Assembly: GCF_963169125.1 (NCBI RefSeq)
Contig: NC_084795.1
Location: forward strand, 264,053,042-264,117,041
Direction: 5' to 3'
Length of the DNA stretch: 64,000 nt
DNA from: Humulus lupulus
Lineage: Eukaryota; Streptophyta; Magnoliopsida; Rosales; Cannabaceae
Both the position numbers and the translations under genes were made by a program. Below are positions 1 to 9,983 of the stretch, in pieces. The notes under the pieces were generated by a model. It did not search any database and was not told the origin of the DNA. It worked only from the letters and a program-made list of their open reading frames with translations. How positions within the stretch are numbered: the stretch's first letter is position 1; each line of letters begins with the position of its first letter.

Positions 1-1339
1 ATGATACATTGTCAAATTTAATATAAATATATTGCATACAATATAAACTAATTTTTTTTTTTTTAAATAACCCCAATTCCTATATGATTTGGAACATTGA
101 ATTTTAAATATCTAGAATTTTAAAACTTAAAATAACAAGTTTACAATTAAAATCTCATTATTAAGAAAATAATTTAACCATGTATTTCCAAAAATTAAAA
201 AAGATAAATAAATAGTAGATAATCATCTTTCAAGTCAAAAAACTTAATATAAATGTTGAAGGCCATGAGTTCTAGCAACAAAAAAAAATTAAAATATAAA
301 TGTGCATCCTATAGTAACAACTGTGTACCTTTTATTAAATCTATGTGCTAACATTTATAAATAATGTGCAGATAGCTATTTTTATATGGAAAGATATACA
401 TGGTATAGAAAGACATTTATATCCCTATTTAACTAATTTTTTTATTATAAAAAAAACCAACCGGTAACCAAAACCGGTTGTCATGAGTAAAAATAGTATA
501 TTAAAATAAAAAGTAGGTCTTCATCCTATTAAGTTGCTGTCAGAATAGTACACATAAGTGTACTTGAGGACAGCACATTCCCAACACTTTTTCAATAAAA
601 CAATTGAGATATAATAGATTGAAGGAGCGGAAGTCATTCCGCTTAAATGCCAAGCGATTTGGAATGATATTGGAAAACATAATAGTACACAAAGAATATC
701 AAGTAAAATTTATATTACTATAAATAGTTTATATTAATTTTTATTTGATTTTATGTTTATATTTAAAATCAAACTTTTTAGTTTAATTGTTTGAATTTTA
801 TTAACCATCACTATTTATAAATTTGTTGGCTTAAAAAAATTGTCTATCGTCAACGGCCATAATAAAAAGCGAATTATTAAATTGGTAGTCATGATATGTA
901 TTTTAAATCTTAATTTATGTTTATTTATATAATTGATATGATTTTGATCTGTAGAATCAATTAACAATAAATATCTATAGAAAGTTTATTTAATTGTGGG
1001 TAGTAATTTCCTTTTTAAAATCCTCTACGGAGTATAAGTCAAGTACTTAAAGTGAGACAGCTTAGAAAGGCCTTTTCATAAAAAGCCCACGCAAACCAAC
1101 AAATATATATATATATACAAAGGGGTTGTCGTGAAGAGAAAGAAACTGAGAGTGAACGAGGGAAAAGAAAGAGAGAAAAGTGTGTTTTTGGCTTCTTGTT
1201 TGTGGCCAACGCCGGCGTTTGACGACTGAGCCTTTCACAGCTTTGACGGTTTGGGTTGTGGCGGCGCAAAGGGTCACTCGCTCACAGGTTTTCCTTCCTT
1301 ACTACTCTTTCTTTTAGGTTTTACTTGAGAGCGATTGTT
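1..1339. other. AT-rich upstream region of the MADS-box gene
   Basis: No credible coding region is seen. The stretch is AT-rich with many short A and T runs. It holds a small perfect hairpin near 458-480 and a TA run near 1101-1118, about 220 bases before the MADS start codon. The TA run could serve as a TATA-type element for that gene, but this is inference. The last 200 bases are purine-rich and then of mixed composition, as expected for a plant 5' untranslated region. Confidence 0.5.
458..480. repeat. short perfect inverted repeat (hairpin)
   Basis: CAACCGGT is followed after 7 bases by its reverse complement ACCGGTTG, giving an 8-bp stem. It lies in AT-rich DNA with no nearby gene. It could be a palindromic transcription-factor site or chance. 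Confidence 0.6.
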
Positions 1340-1816
1340 ATGGGTAAGAGAAGATTGGAAGAGGGAGAACAACGCTGCTCCAATGTGTTCGTGTCTTTCT
1401 CAAAGAGGCGCAAAGGGCTTTTCCAGAAGGCGAGCAAGCTGTGCATCAAGTGCGGCGCACAAGTTGCCATTGTCGTCCTATCTCCGACGGGTAATCCTTT
1501 TGCTTTCGGGCACGCTTCGGTGGATGAGGTTCTTCACCATTATCTTTGTCAAACGGCCATCAATCCCAGCTTCATCACTGATGAACACAAACACCTGAAC
1601 CAAATAATCGAAGGCCTCAAGTTTAGCCTAAAACAGGAGCAGAAAAGAGAGGGTCTTGATGAGGAGAGTAAGGTGGTGTTGGGACTCAAGGAGTGGATTG
1701 AGAAAGAGTTTGAGGACTGTAAGACTACTACTGCTATGGAAGATTTGGAGGGCTTGAAGCAAAAATTTGTGGTGTTTCTTAACCAAATCACTCAGAGAAT
1801 ATTGGGGTTTGTGTAA
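1340..1816 (+). CDS. type I (M-type) MADS-box transcription factor, C-terminus truncated by LTR insertion
   Basis: The start is the ATG at 1340, because the MADS domain begins at once (MGKRRLEEG). The frame is open for another 28 codons upstream but has no sensible N-terminus there. Residues 1-60 form the MADS DNA-binding and dimerisation domain, with the signature FSKRRKGLFQKASKLC followed by GAQVAIVVLSP. No keratin-like K domain follows, which places it with the type I, AGL62/AGL61-like (M-alpha) group. That group acts mainly in female gametophyte and endosperm development in Arabidopsis. A helical, charged region follows. The last residues are not native: the frame reads through the 5-bp target duplication (1807-1811) into a solo LTR, whose first bases supply the TAA stop, giving 158 residues. 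The original C-terminus lies beyond the LTR. Whether the shortened protein works is unknown; the MADS domain is complete. Confidence 0.85.
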   Translation: MGKRRLEEGEQRCSNVFVSFSKRRKGLFQKASKLCIKCGAQVAIVVLSPTGNPFAFGHASVDEVLHHYLCQTAINPSFITDEHKHLNQIIEGLKFSLKQEQKREGLDEESKVVLGLKEWIEKEFEDCKTTTAMEDLEGLKQKFVVFLNQITQRILGFV

Positions 1817-3690
1817 TGACCCAACTACTCTAGACTTTGGACCATTAATGAAAACTACACATAGACCCTAATCCTTAATAGAACTTACAAGTGGAAAGAT
1901 CATAACTTTATTAAAACTTGTAAAAACAAATTGTTAAACTTACATAAAACTCAAAATAGGATATGGGATCCCATTGTTTTAAAAACAAAACATAACATAA
2001 CGGTAATTAAAAAGAGATTACATAAATAAGTGCGGAAAAATACACATAAAACCATAAGTAAAGACTTCATCCTCGAATCGAAACTCTCGGCTCTTTGAAT
2101 CCATTCCGCCTCAATACACATGCCCAAAACTACCAAGAACCTTTCTCGCCACTAAAGCTATTTTCCTGCATATATAAACAAAAAGGAGTGAGCCTAATGC
2201 CTAGCAAGGAAAATCTAACACATAAACCATATACATAAATTTCATAAAGAAACATAAAACATATCATAACACTTATGTCACATACATACTATAATGGCCA
2301 TTATTACTTGGGGTCCCATAAACTAAACAAGTCATATGCCCATTAGATTAGTAGGGCTTGCTAGCTAAGCAAGTCATATGCCCATAATCTATTTGGGGCT
2401 TGTTAGTTGTATGGGTCATATGCCCAAGTCTACAAACATACTTAACATAGCATATTACATAACATAAAATCATAAGATAACATATAAAATCATATAACAC
2501 ATAAATCCTATCCTATTTTCCTTACCAAAATTACCGGGATATGAGGACAGAGTTGAGACTTTGGAACACTCCTAAAAACCATTTATAACAGGGTGAGTAT
2601 ATTGAAGAAAAGGGATGAAAGTGATGAAGGAATTATACCATCAAAATACACTTACCAAGAATCTTATGCTCAAGAACTTAGATTTCCTAACCAAGAATAA
2701 AGAATAAGGTTAGAATGCTGAGTAGAAGACTATGAGAACTTTAAAGAAAATAATACCAATTGAACTAGAGTTTGGAAATACCTTGAAGACTTATATGACC
2801 AATCTAAACCTTGAACCGAAATATGAATAAACCTTATTCCCCAAGTGTTTGGTAAGCTTATAGTGATCAAGCTTATGATCCCCAACCCAAGTGTTTACAC
2901 TCTCACAATAACCTAGCAACTTGCAGCCTCTGAACTTAGCTTAAAGAATGAATAAATGGCTAGGCACTAGGTCCTATTTATAGAGCTTAGGAATGAAAAG
3001 ATATTCATTTAACTTGAATAAAAATAATGGCTTTTTAAGTGAAAAACATTTGAATTATCGTTTAGCAGAGGCTGAAGACTCGTTCAGAAAGATGCTGGAC
3101 TTATCAAGAGGTTAAGGATTTGAATGAGAACGTTTTTGAAAACTTTCAAAAATTCACTGAAGGAGGCGATATATCGCCCCTTTTAGGCGATATAGTATGC
3201 CCGAGGCAATCGTGCGACGTTTTTTTTTTTTTTTTCGTACTGCGATATATCGGCATACGCTGAATATTTAAACATGAAATTACACATTTTTAGCTTAATT
3301 TGAATTGAGTAAACAACCTTGTCTAAGCCCTCTAATATTTTCAAAGCTGCTGACTGACCCTAGGATATTCAAATTTTAACCTTAATAAATTTAATCCTCA
3401 AAATACTTAATCATTATTAAACATACAATGACATGTGCTATTATCTTATTGGGTCTTATCTAAACCTTATAATATAATAAATATTACCCTCAACATCAGT
3501 CATATTAATCAAACCTTAGGTTAAAATTAATATTCCTAAACTATAGGCTAAACTTAGAAAATCTACAAGTGTTACTATGAGTGTCCAAATAAATCCCGGC
3601 CTGAACAAAAATTCCACAGTTATAAAAATAATACTATTATTACTATTATACTACTATCTAACTAGCTAAGTAAAGTTCTCGGACTCTACA
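1812..3690 (-). mobile_element. solo LTR, reverse orientation, inserted in the MADS-box gene
   Basis: A 1,879-bp block ends in TG...CA. It is flanked by the perfect 5-bp direct repeat GTTTG (1807-1811 and 3691-3695), the usual target-site duplication of LTR retrotransposons. Its reverse complement is clearly related to the LTRs at 4158 and 11520: it starts TGTAGAGTCCGAGAACTT, ends GGGTCATTACA, and shares the CGATATATCG palindromes and the GGGCATATG-type repeats. It has diverged from them by many substitutions and a poly-T tract near 3221. There is no internal region, so this is the product of LTR-LTR recombination. A TATA-like box on the reverse strand at 2975-2983 would direct transcription leftward into the MADS coding region. 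Confidence 0.93.
2975..2983 (-). promoter_or_regulatory. TATA-like box of the solo LTR
   Basis: The forward strand reads TATTTATAG, so the reverse strand reads CTATAAATA. This matches the same position in the intact LTRs (4904-4912 and 12266-12274). Transcription from it would run toward lower coordinates, antisense to the MADS gene. Activity is inferred, not shown. Confidence 0.55.
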
Positions 3691-3695
3691 GTTTG

Positions 3696-3814
3696 GAAGT
3701 TCTACTTCGTCCGTTGAAAGAGGAAAAAATGTTGCTATTACCAACGATGAATGTGGCAGCACTCCTTTTGATGAAGAAGATTTTGGTATTTCGTTATCTG
3801 ATTTATGGTCTTGA
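3696..3814 (+). pseudogene. detached C-terminal coding end of the MADS-box gene
   Basis: If the LTR and one copy of GTTTG are mentally removed, the MADS frame continues without a break through this segment and stops at TGA 3812-3814. About 38 residues are added, starting GSSTSSVERG and ending SLSDLWS with an acidic stretch (DEEDFG) before the end. The uninterrupted frame on the far side of the duplication is strong evidence that the insertion fell inside the coding sequence. This end can now be translated only if the LTR is spliced out or the allele reverts. Confidence 0.85.
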
Positions 3815-4157
3815 GATAAGTTTAATTTAGCTACTTTTATATCATATTATGCATTCATTTTTTTCTCTAGTTTTACTAATAGTTAGCCAATATAGCAGCT
3901 TAAGGTGGTGGTGTATATGAAATTAGTTTATTCATTGTCTAGAAAGTGTAGAGGAGGATGTTATTAGAGCAGAGTAACATATTTGAGTTATGACACATAT
4001 TCATCTTTCTCTTATTTTGTTTAAATTTGTAATTTTTTGATAAGTTTCATGCCTATAAAGTAGATATTTGGCTATTTGTTCTCTCTGGATTTCTGGGTTG
4101 CATTGTTCTTTTATAGTGGACAAAATGAAAAAAAGTATCTCTGCACTTTGGGAATAA
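3815..4157. other. former 3' flank of the MADS gene
   Basis: AT-rich, no open frame of note. It probably contains the original 3' untranslated region. It ends in the AATAA target duplication (4153-4157) of the next element. Confidence 0.5.
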
Positions 4158-4589
4158 TGTAGAGTCCAAGAACTTTACTTAGCTAAGATAGATAATAGTA
4201 TGATAGTATTTATAGCATTATCTTTGTTACTGTGGATTTTTGGTTCAGACCGGGAATTATTTGGACACTCATAGTAGTACTTATAGATTTTCTAAGTTTA
4301 ATCTATAGTTTAAGAATATTAAGTATAACCTAAGGTTTGATTAATGTGACTGATATTAAGGATTATATTTATTATATTATAAGGTTTAGACATCAACCAA
4401 TAGGATTTTAAGCACATGTTATGAATGGTAATTAAGGATTAAGTATTTTTGAGGATTAAATTAAATAAGGGTAAAGTTTGAATGTTATAGGGTCAGTCAG
4501 CAGCCTTGAGTACGTTGAGGGCTTAGTCAAGGCTGTTTACTCCATTCAAACTTAGCTAAAAATGTGTAAATTCGTGTTTAAATATTCAG

Positions 4590-4725
4590 CGTATGCCGAT
4601 ATATCGCAGCTATAGGGGGCGATATATCGCAGCACGTAGATACGGAAAACACGAATCGATGCACGGTCGCCTCGGGAACAAAGGTCCAGGCGATATATCG
4701 CCTATAGGGGGCGATATATCGCCTC
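4590..4725. repeat. cluster of CGATATATCG palindromes in the LTR
   Basis: Four copies of the self-complementary core CGATATATCG occur in about 130 bp. Three sit next to runs of G (GGGGGCGATATATCGC) or C. The arrangement is repeated at 11952-12087 in the 3' LTR and in diverged form at about 3165-3255 in the solo LTR. The cluster lies some 200-300 bp upstream of the TATA box, the place where LTR enhancers lie. Confidence 0.8.
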
Positions 4726-4903
4726 CACCAGCATATGTTCAAATGTTTTTGAATTCATTTCCTTTCAGCCATTCAAACTCCTTCAACAGTCCAGCATCTT
4801 TTGAACGAGTCTTCAGCCTCTGCTGAACGATTATTCAAATGATTTTCACTTAAAAAGCCATTATTTTTATTCAAGTAAAATCAAGATATTTTCATTCCCA
4901 AAC

Positions 4904-4912
4904 TCTATAAAT
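4904..4912 (+). promoter_or_regulatory. TATA box of the 5' LTR
   Basis: CTATAAATA is followed by GGACC. The same string is at 12266-12274 in the 3' LTR, and the related solo LTR has it too. It is the likely promoter for genomic RNA of the element. Confidence 0.6.
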
Positions 4913-6071
4913 AGGACCTAGTACCCAGCCATTATTCACCATTTGCTCTAAGTTCAGAGGCTGCTAGTGTTAAGTGAGTGTGAGAGTGTAAACACTTGGT
5001 TTGGGGAAAAACTATAAGCTTAAACATCATAAGCTTATCAAACACTTTGGGAAGTGAGTGCTATAGTATTTCGGTGGATGTTAGATTGATCTTGCAATCT
5101 TTGAGGTAAACCCAAAACTCTAGTTTCTTTCTGTATTTTATGTTATTTCCTTTCTCAAAACCTTCTACTCAGTCCCCTAACCTCATTCTTATTTTGGTTA
5201 GGGAATCCAAGTTCTTAAGCACTTAAGTTGTGGTAAGCATATTTTCTTTTAATGGTTTAGTCTTCCTATTCTCTTTCATTTCATCTCCTTTCTTTAGACT
5301 CACTCTTTCTTATGGTTTTAGGAGTGTTCCAAAGGTCCCAACTCAGTCCATAATCCCGGTAACTTTGGTAAGGAAAATAGGCTAGAATCTATATGTTTAT
5401 GTTTATGTTATCTTATGTGTTATGTTATGATATGTTATGAATATGTTATGAATATGTTATGCATGTGTTTGTTGTAGGCTTGGGCTTATGCCCTATTTGA
5501 CTAACAAGACCCCAAAAAGATTGTGGGCATAAGCCTATTTAGCTGGTAGGACCCCACTAATCTCATGGGCATAAGTTTGTTTAGTCTATGGGACCCCAAG
5601 TAATAATGGCCATTATAATAAGTGTATTATGTGTTATGATATGTCTTTACGTTTATTATGAAATTTATGTGTATGACTATGTGTTAGATTTTCCTTGCTG
5701 GGCATTAGGCTCATTCCTTTCTGTTTATGTGCAGGAAATAAGCTTTAGAGGCGGTAAGATTCGTGACGCTTAGAGGATGTGTATCGATGGTGAATGGAGT
5801 CAAGGGGCCTAGCGTTATTCGATTCGAGGATGTAGTCTTCTTTATGTTTTTATGGTTTTAAATGTATTTTTCCGCATCTTCTATGTAACCCTTTTTACTT
5901 TAAGTTATTTTTGTTTTAAAGACAATGGGTACCCATATCCTACTTATTTTTATGAAAGTAACCTTTGTTTCTACAAGTTTATAATAAATTATGGTATTTC
6001 CGCAAAAATGTAAGTTTTATGTATAGATTCGTTAATGGTCCAAATAGTCTAGATTAGTGGGTCATTACAGT

Positions 6072-6083
6072 TGGTATCAGAGC
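6072..6083 (+). other. primer-binding site for initiator tRNA-Met
   Basis: TGGTATCAGAGC lies two bases after the end of the 5' LTR. It is the standard plant retroelement site complementary to the 3' end of initiator tRNA-Met and primes minus-strand DNA synthesis. Confidence 0.9.
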
Positions 6084-6147
6084 AAAGGTTCCTTCGCATG
6101 AAGTTCTCCTCGATACACATGCTCAAAGCTCTGAATCGGACCGCCAA

Positions 6148-6222
6148 GTAAGTGTTTAAGTTACAAGTACAAGTTACTTTGTCTATGTGTATAGCTAACA
6201 ACTTTAGTGTTTATGTTTTCAG
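6148..6222 (+). other. possible short intron in the element leader
   Basis: A good plant donor (GTAAGT at 6148) and a T-rich acceptor (TATGTTTTCAG ending at 6222) bracket 75 bp, six bases before the ATG of the leader ORF. An upstream ATG frame from 6098 does not join it in frame, so any splicing would be in the untranslated leader. This is inference from motifs only. Confidence 0.35.
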
Positions 6223-6228
6223 TTAAGA

Positions 6229-6696
6229 ATGAACGGAGCTTTAAGCAATGAGGATATCCGAGCCATTAAGGCTTTAAAAAGAATAAGGGAGCCAAGAAAC
6301 ACCGTAGGAGCACTAGAAAGGATCACTCAAAGATTGATCTTGTTCCACAAAGAGATAGGTCATCTTCAAGAGTCTAAGCGAATCATGATGAGAGCTGCAG
6401 AACAATATGTCCTAGTAATTAGGCTTTTAAAAGATTTTCCTTCAGCAATTTTATCTTTAGAAGAAATATGGGAGAATATAAATAATGATGATGACTTACA
6501 AGCAGCCCTAAGATATTATTCTCTCATACTTAAGTTCACCTATGATTTGGAGTTTCAATTCACTAATGAGCAACAACATAGGATCTTCTTGAATCTTCCC
6601 CGAGGAAATTTTGAGGCTCAAGACAACGATGATTATAAGGAGATAGATAATGATATGCTAGATGAAGGATCGGATGTAGAAGATCCCGATTTTTAG
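6229..6696 (+). CDS. 155-residue leader ORF of unknown function
   Basis: A complete ORF with an ATG start lies between the primer site and gag. I recognise no family. The protein looks mainly helical: residues 10-110 carry evenly spaced Leu, Ile, Lys and Arg, while residues 128-155 are strongly acidic (EIDNDMLDEGSDVEDPD). No cysteine pairs, membrane segment or protease signature is seen. It is the only long frame of the element without a stop or frameshift, while gag and pol beside it are in pieces. Extra ORFs upstream of gag are known in some plant Ty3/gypsy lineages, but I cannot equate this one with any of them. It could encode a Gag-like accessory, RNA-binding or regulatory protein. Confidence 0.6.
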   Translation: MNGALSNEDIRAIKALKRIREPRNTVGALERITQRLILFHKEIGHLQESKRIMMRAAEQYVLVIRLLKDFPSAILSLEEIWENINNDDDLQAALRYYSLILKFTYDLEFQFTNEQQHRIFLNLPRGNFEAQDNDDYKEIDNDMLDEGSDVEDPDF

Positions 6697-7230
6697 AATA
6701 GCTAGTTTTTCATTATTTGTTTTGCTTATTTCTTTCTTTATTTATGATTGTAATAAGTGAAAATCTTTTTCCAAATTGATTTCATGTTATTTTATCATCA
6801 TGTATGAGTTTGATTTTATTTTTGCAATCATAATAAGTAATAAATAAAATGAATAATGACTAAGTTCAGTGAGGGTGGATACAAATCAATGAACCAAGTT
6901 TCTTTATTGAGAGTTAGGGGGCCTTAGTAGTGGGAACGATTTTACTGATCCCAGCCCTCCCTCAATATGGTTAACTTTGGAACAAAGATAAGTTTCGAGC
7001 CTGAGAATTAAGTCATATAGGATGATTAGAAACACACTTAGAAAATAAAGATGACTTGTTTTTCTAAGTATAGAAACCCACTCTAATAATAAATAAAGAC
7101 CTATATAATTTTTTTCATAAGAAGTCATAATAAATAGGTCCGAGATATGTTTGTTTTAGAATAAGTTTTGCCTTAGAGCCTATTAGGGTAAGTTCTAACA
7201 AGTTCTCAACTGTTAGAACTTTTGGTGAAG
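6697..7230. other. spacer between leader ORF and gag
   Basis: AT-rich, no credible ORF on the forward strand; the reverse-strand frames look like chance. The stretch just before gag (7180-7230) becomes GC-richer. It may be untranslated leader. Confidence 0.5.
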
Positions 7231-8071
7231 ATGTCGCTCCGAAGATCTGCACGCACCAACGGAAACGCCTCCAACGTTGTTCCAACGACCAATGATGCCC
7301 TCCAGTTCGCAGAAGAGGAGTACGTACTACTACTAGCCGCAACGCGCCGACACCGTCAGTTGACAACATCACGGAAATCACTAGACGGCAACAACAAGTC
7401 GAGGAACTCTTGCCGCAACAACGTCAACAGGCGCAGACTCAGCCTCAGCCTCCGCCGCAACCGCAGCTGCAGCTACAACAAATGGCCCTAGCACCCCAAC
7501 AAGTTGGTCCATATGGGGGATGGCCAGTGACGAACTACGCGCCACATCCAGTACCAAATATGGAGTCAGTGTATGAAAGGTTCCGCAAACAGCATGCTCC
7601 AAACTTCAAAGGGACTATAGACCCCTTTGAGGCTGAAGAGTGGCTAAGGAATGTGGAGCCAATTCTTATGCACATGAATCTCAGTAAATGCAGACCGCAT
7701 ATCCTGCGTCTCGTCATTTCTCAAGAAGGATGCCAAAATATGGTGGGACTTAGTTCACCAGACTAACGATGTCACCACCATGACATGGACAAGATTTAAG
7801 GAGCTGTTCCACAAGAAGTATTACACCTCGGCAGTCATCGCTAATGGTAGAAGAATATGCTCATCAGTTCAACAGATTAGTCAAGTTTGCACCAGAGTTG
7901 GTCCCAACCGACTTTACGAGGTTGACCAAGTTCGTCGGAGGACTTAGACCAAAGATGGAATTAGGGGTTAAGTTAGCAAACCTGGAAACCACTACCTATG
8001 CCAATGTTCTAGAAACGGCAATAGAAGTAGAAAGGATTCAGATTAATGTTAGTAAGGAGAAGAAGGGTTAA
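7231..8071 (+). pseudogene. gag remnant of the chromovirus element
   Basis: Starts with the ATG at 7231 (MSLRRSARTNGN). The frame shifts near 7320, continues through a Gln/Pro-rich linker, and reaches a recognisable retrotransposon Gag core (VYERFRKQHAPNFKGTIDP, then EAEEWLRNVEPI). It shifts again around 7720 and 7840, ending in a matrix/capsid-like stretch (FVGGLRPKMELGVKLANL). The CCHC zinc knuckle expected downstream is not present: the sequence jumps from a Lys-rich segment almost directly to protease-flanking sequence near 8085, so an internal deletion probably removed it. It cannot encode a functional Gag. Confidence 0.85.
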
Positions 8072-8084
8072 ACGATGGTTCCAG

Positions 8085-9450
8085 ACCAAGGTCTTTGCCT
8101 TGACCCAAGGAGGAACCCATGCTAGTAATAAGCATTTACAGGTCAGATCCTATCCTCGATAGTATATGTTCTAGTATCGCTTGATTGGTAGCAGTATACT
8201 CGTATATCTCGTTAGGAATGATAGAAAAACTAGACAAACCTAGTGAAAGATTTAGAACTAGGTTTGTAACCGAGTTGCCTTCGGGCAAAGTAGTTCTATC
8301 ATCACGAATAGTATGAGGCGTACCGATCAAGATTGAGGCCATAGAACTAGAAGGAGACCTGATAGAGCTAGTGATCAAGGACTTCGATGTAATACTAGGC
8401 ATGGATCGGCTAGCACGGCATGGCGCAACGATCGACTGCAGACGCAAGAAGGTGATGTTCGAGACTCCTGACGGCCAGAGACGATGCTTCATGGGACAAG
8501 CTTCAGGATTACGCACCCCGTTAGTGTCATCTCTCAAAGCTCAACAAAGGATAGAGAAAGGATGTCAAGCGTTCTTAGTCAGCATCACAAACGTGGAAAA
8601 GGGAGACGCCACTTAAGGATGGAGATGTTCGAGTTATACAAGAATTTCCAGAGGTATTTCCCGATGACTTGCCAGGATTGCCGCCAACTCAAGAGATAGA
8701 CTTCACGATAGAATTAGTACCAGGCACCGAGCCTATCTCTAAGGCACCATACCGGATGGCACCCACGGAACTCAAGGAGTTAAAGATGCAGCTACAAGAA
8801 TTCCTAGACTTAGGCCAAGCCATTCACCATGGGGAGCTCCGGTACTATTCGTGAAGAAGAAGGACGGAAGTATGCGCATGTGCATAGACTACCGTAAGCT
8901 GAATAAAGTAACAATTAAGAACAAATACTCGCTACCTCGGATTGATGATTTGTTTGATCAACTCTGAGGCGCGACTGTATTCTCTAAGCGATTTACGGTC
9001 CGGGTATCATCAGCTCAAGGTAAAAGGAGAAGATATTCCTAAGACAGCCTTTAGGACTCGTTATGGACATTACGAGTTGGTTATGTCTTTTGGTCTTGCT
9101 AACGCACCAGCCGCGTTATGGACTTAATGAATAAGGTCTTCAAGGATTACTTAGATAAATTCGTCGTTGTATTCATCGACGATATCTTAGTATACTCCAA
9201 GGATGAAGTAGAGCACGAGGAACATTTGAGGATGATTTTGACGCGATTGAAAGAGCACCAACTCTACGCGAAGTTCAAGAAATGCGAGTTTTGGCTCTCA
9301 CAAGTGGCGTTCCTCGGGCACATCATATCGAAAGACGGAGTTGCAGTAGATCCATCAAAGGTAGAGGCCGTGAAGGATTGGCCTAGACCAAAGAACGCGT
9401 CAGAAGTAAGAAGCTTCTTAGGGCTAGCAGGTTACTATAGAAAGTTGTAG
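8085..9450 (+). pseudogene. protease and reverse transcriptase remnant
   Basis: The protease region (8085-8620) has lost its active-site DSG motif to substitutions or frameshift, but keeps the downstream flap and hydrophobic motif (DVILGMDRLARHGATIDC). The reverse transcriptase follows in at least three frames: [18 protein letters not shown] near 8876, [18 protein letters not shown] near 9005, and the catalytic FIDDILVYS near 9172, then thumb sequence up to [11 protein letters not shown]. Stops and frameshifts occur near 8967, 9110 and 9450. The catalytic aspartates themselves survive. Confidence 0.85.
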
Positions 9451-9983
9451 AGGGCTTTTTCTAAGATAGCCACTCCACACACCAACCTGACCCGGAAGCA
9501 ACAAAAGTTTAACTAGAACGATAAGTGTGAAGAAAGCTTCCAGTTGCTTAAAGATAAGCTTTGCTCAACACCAATACTTAGAGTACCAACACCCGACGAT
9601 AAGTTCGTTGTCTAATGCGATGCATCAAAGCTAGGATTGGGAAGCGTGTTGATGCAAAAACGACAAAGTGATAGCCTACGCCTCACGTCAGTTGAAGGAG
9701 TATGAACAACGCTATCCAACTCATGATATGGAGTTGGCAGCGGTGGTCGTTGCAAATCTGGCACCATTATCTTTACGGAGAACGGTGCGAGATTTATACG
9801 GACCACAAGAGTGTAAAATACTTCTTTACGCAGAAGGAGCTCAACATGAGGCAGCGCAGGTGGATAGAATTAGTCAAGGATTACGACTACGAAATCCTAT
9901 ACCACCCAGGGAAGGCGAACGTAGTTGCCGATGCGCTTAGTAAGGAAAAGCTATGGGAACTTAGCAGCCTTATCCGGAATTGA
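9451..9983 (+). pseudogene. RNase H remnant
   Basis: After a stop near 9450 the RNase H domain appears in pieces. A degenerate start lies near 9600 (a CDASKLGLG-type segment with a stop just before), then [19 protein letters not shown] and, in another frame, [12 protein letters not shown] and [12 protein letters not shown] at the end. At least two frame changes are needed. The order is that of standard Ty3/gypsy Pol. Confidence 0.8.

Larger units (their letters stand above)
4158..6069 (+). repeat. 5' LTR of the chromovirus element
   Basis: Starts TGTAGAGTCC and ends GGTCATTACA, 1,912 bp. It contains a cluster of CGATATATCG palindromes (4597-4722), a TATA box (4904-4912), short TTATG-rich repeats near 5400-5470, and three imperfect repeats of GGGCATAAGC and GGACCCCA-type segments between about 5480 and 5600. 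Confidence 0.95.

Noticed and set aside
4593..4826. 77-codon ORF in the LTR, repeated at 11955-12188
   Set aside because: It runs through the CGATATATCG palindromes of the LTR; its repetition only reflects the two identical LTRs. No protein-like features.
5588..5773. 61-codon hydrophobic ORF in the LTR, repeated at 12950
   Set aside because: The membrane-like look comes from TTATG-rich sequence; it lies in untranslated LTR sequence and has no family match.
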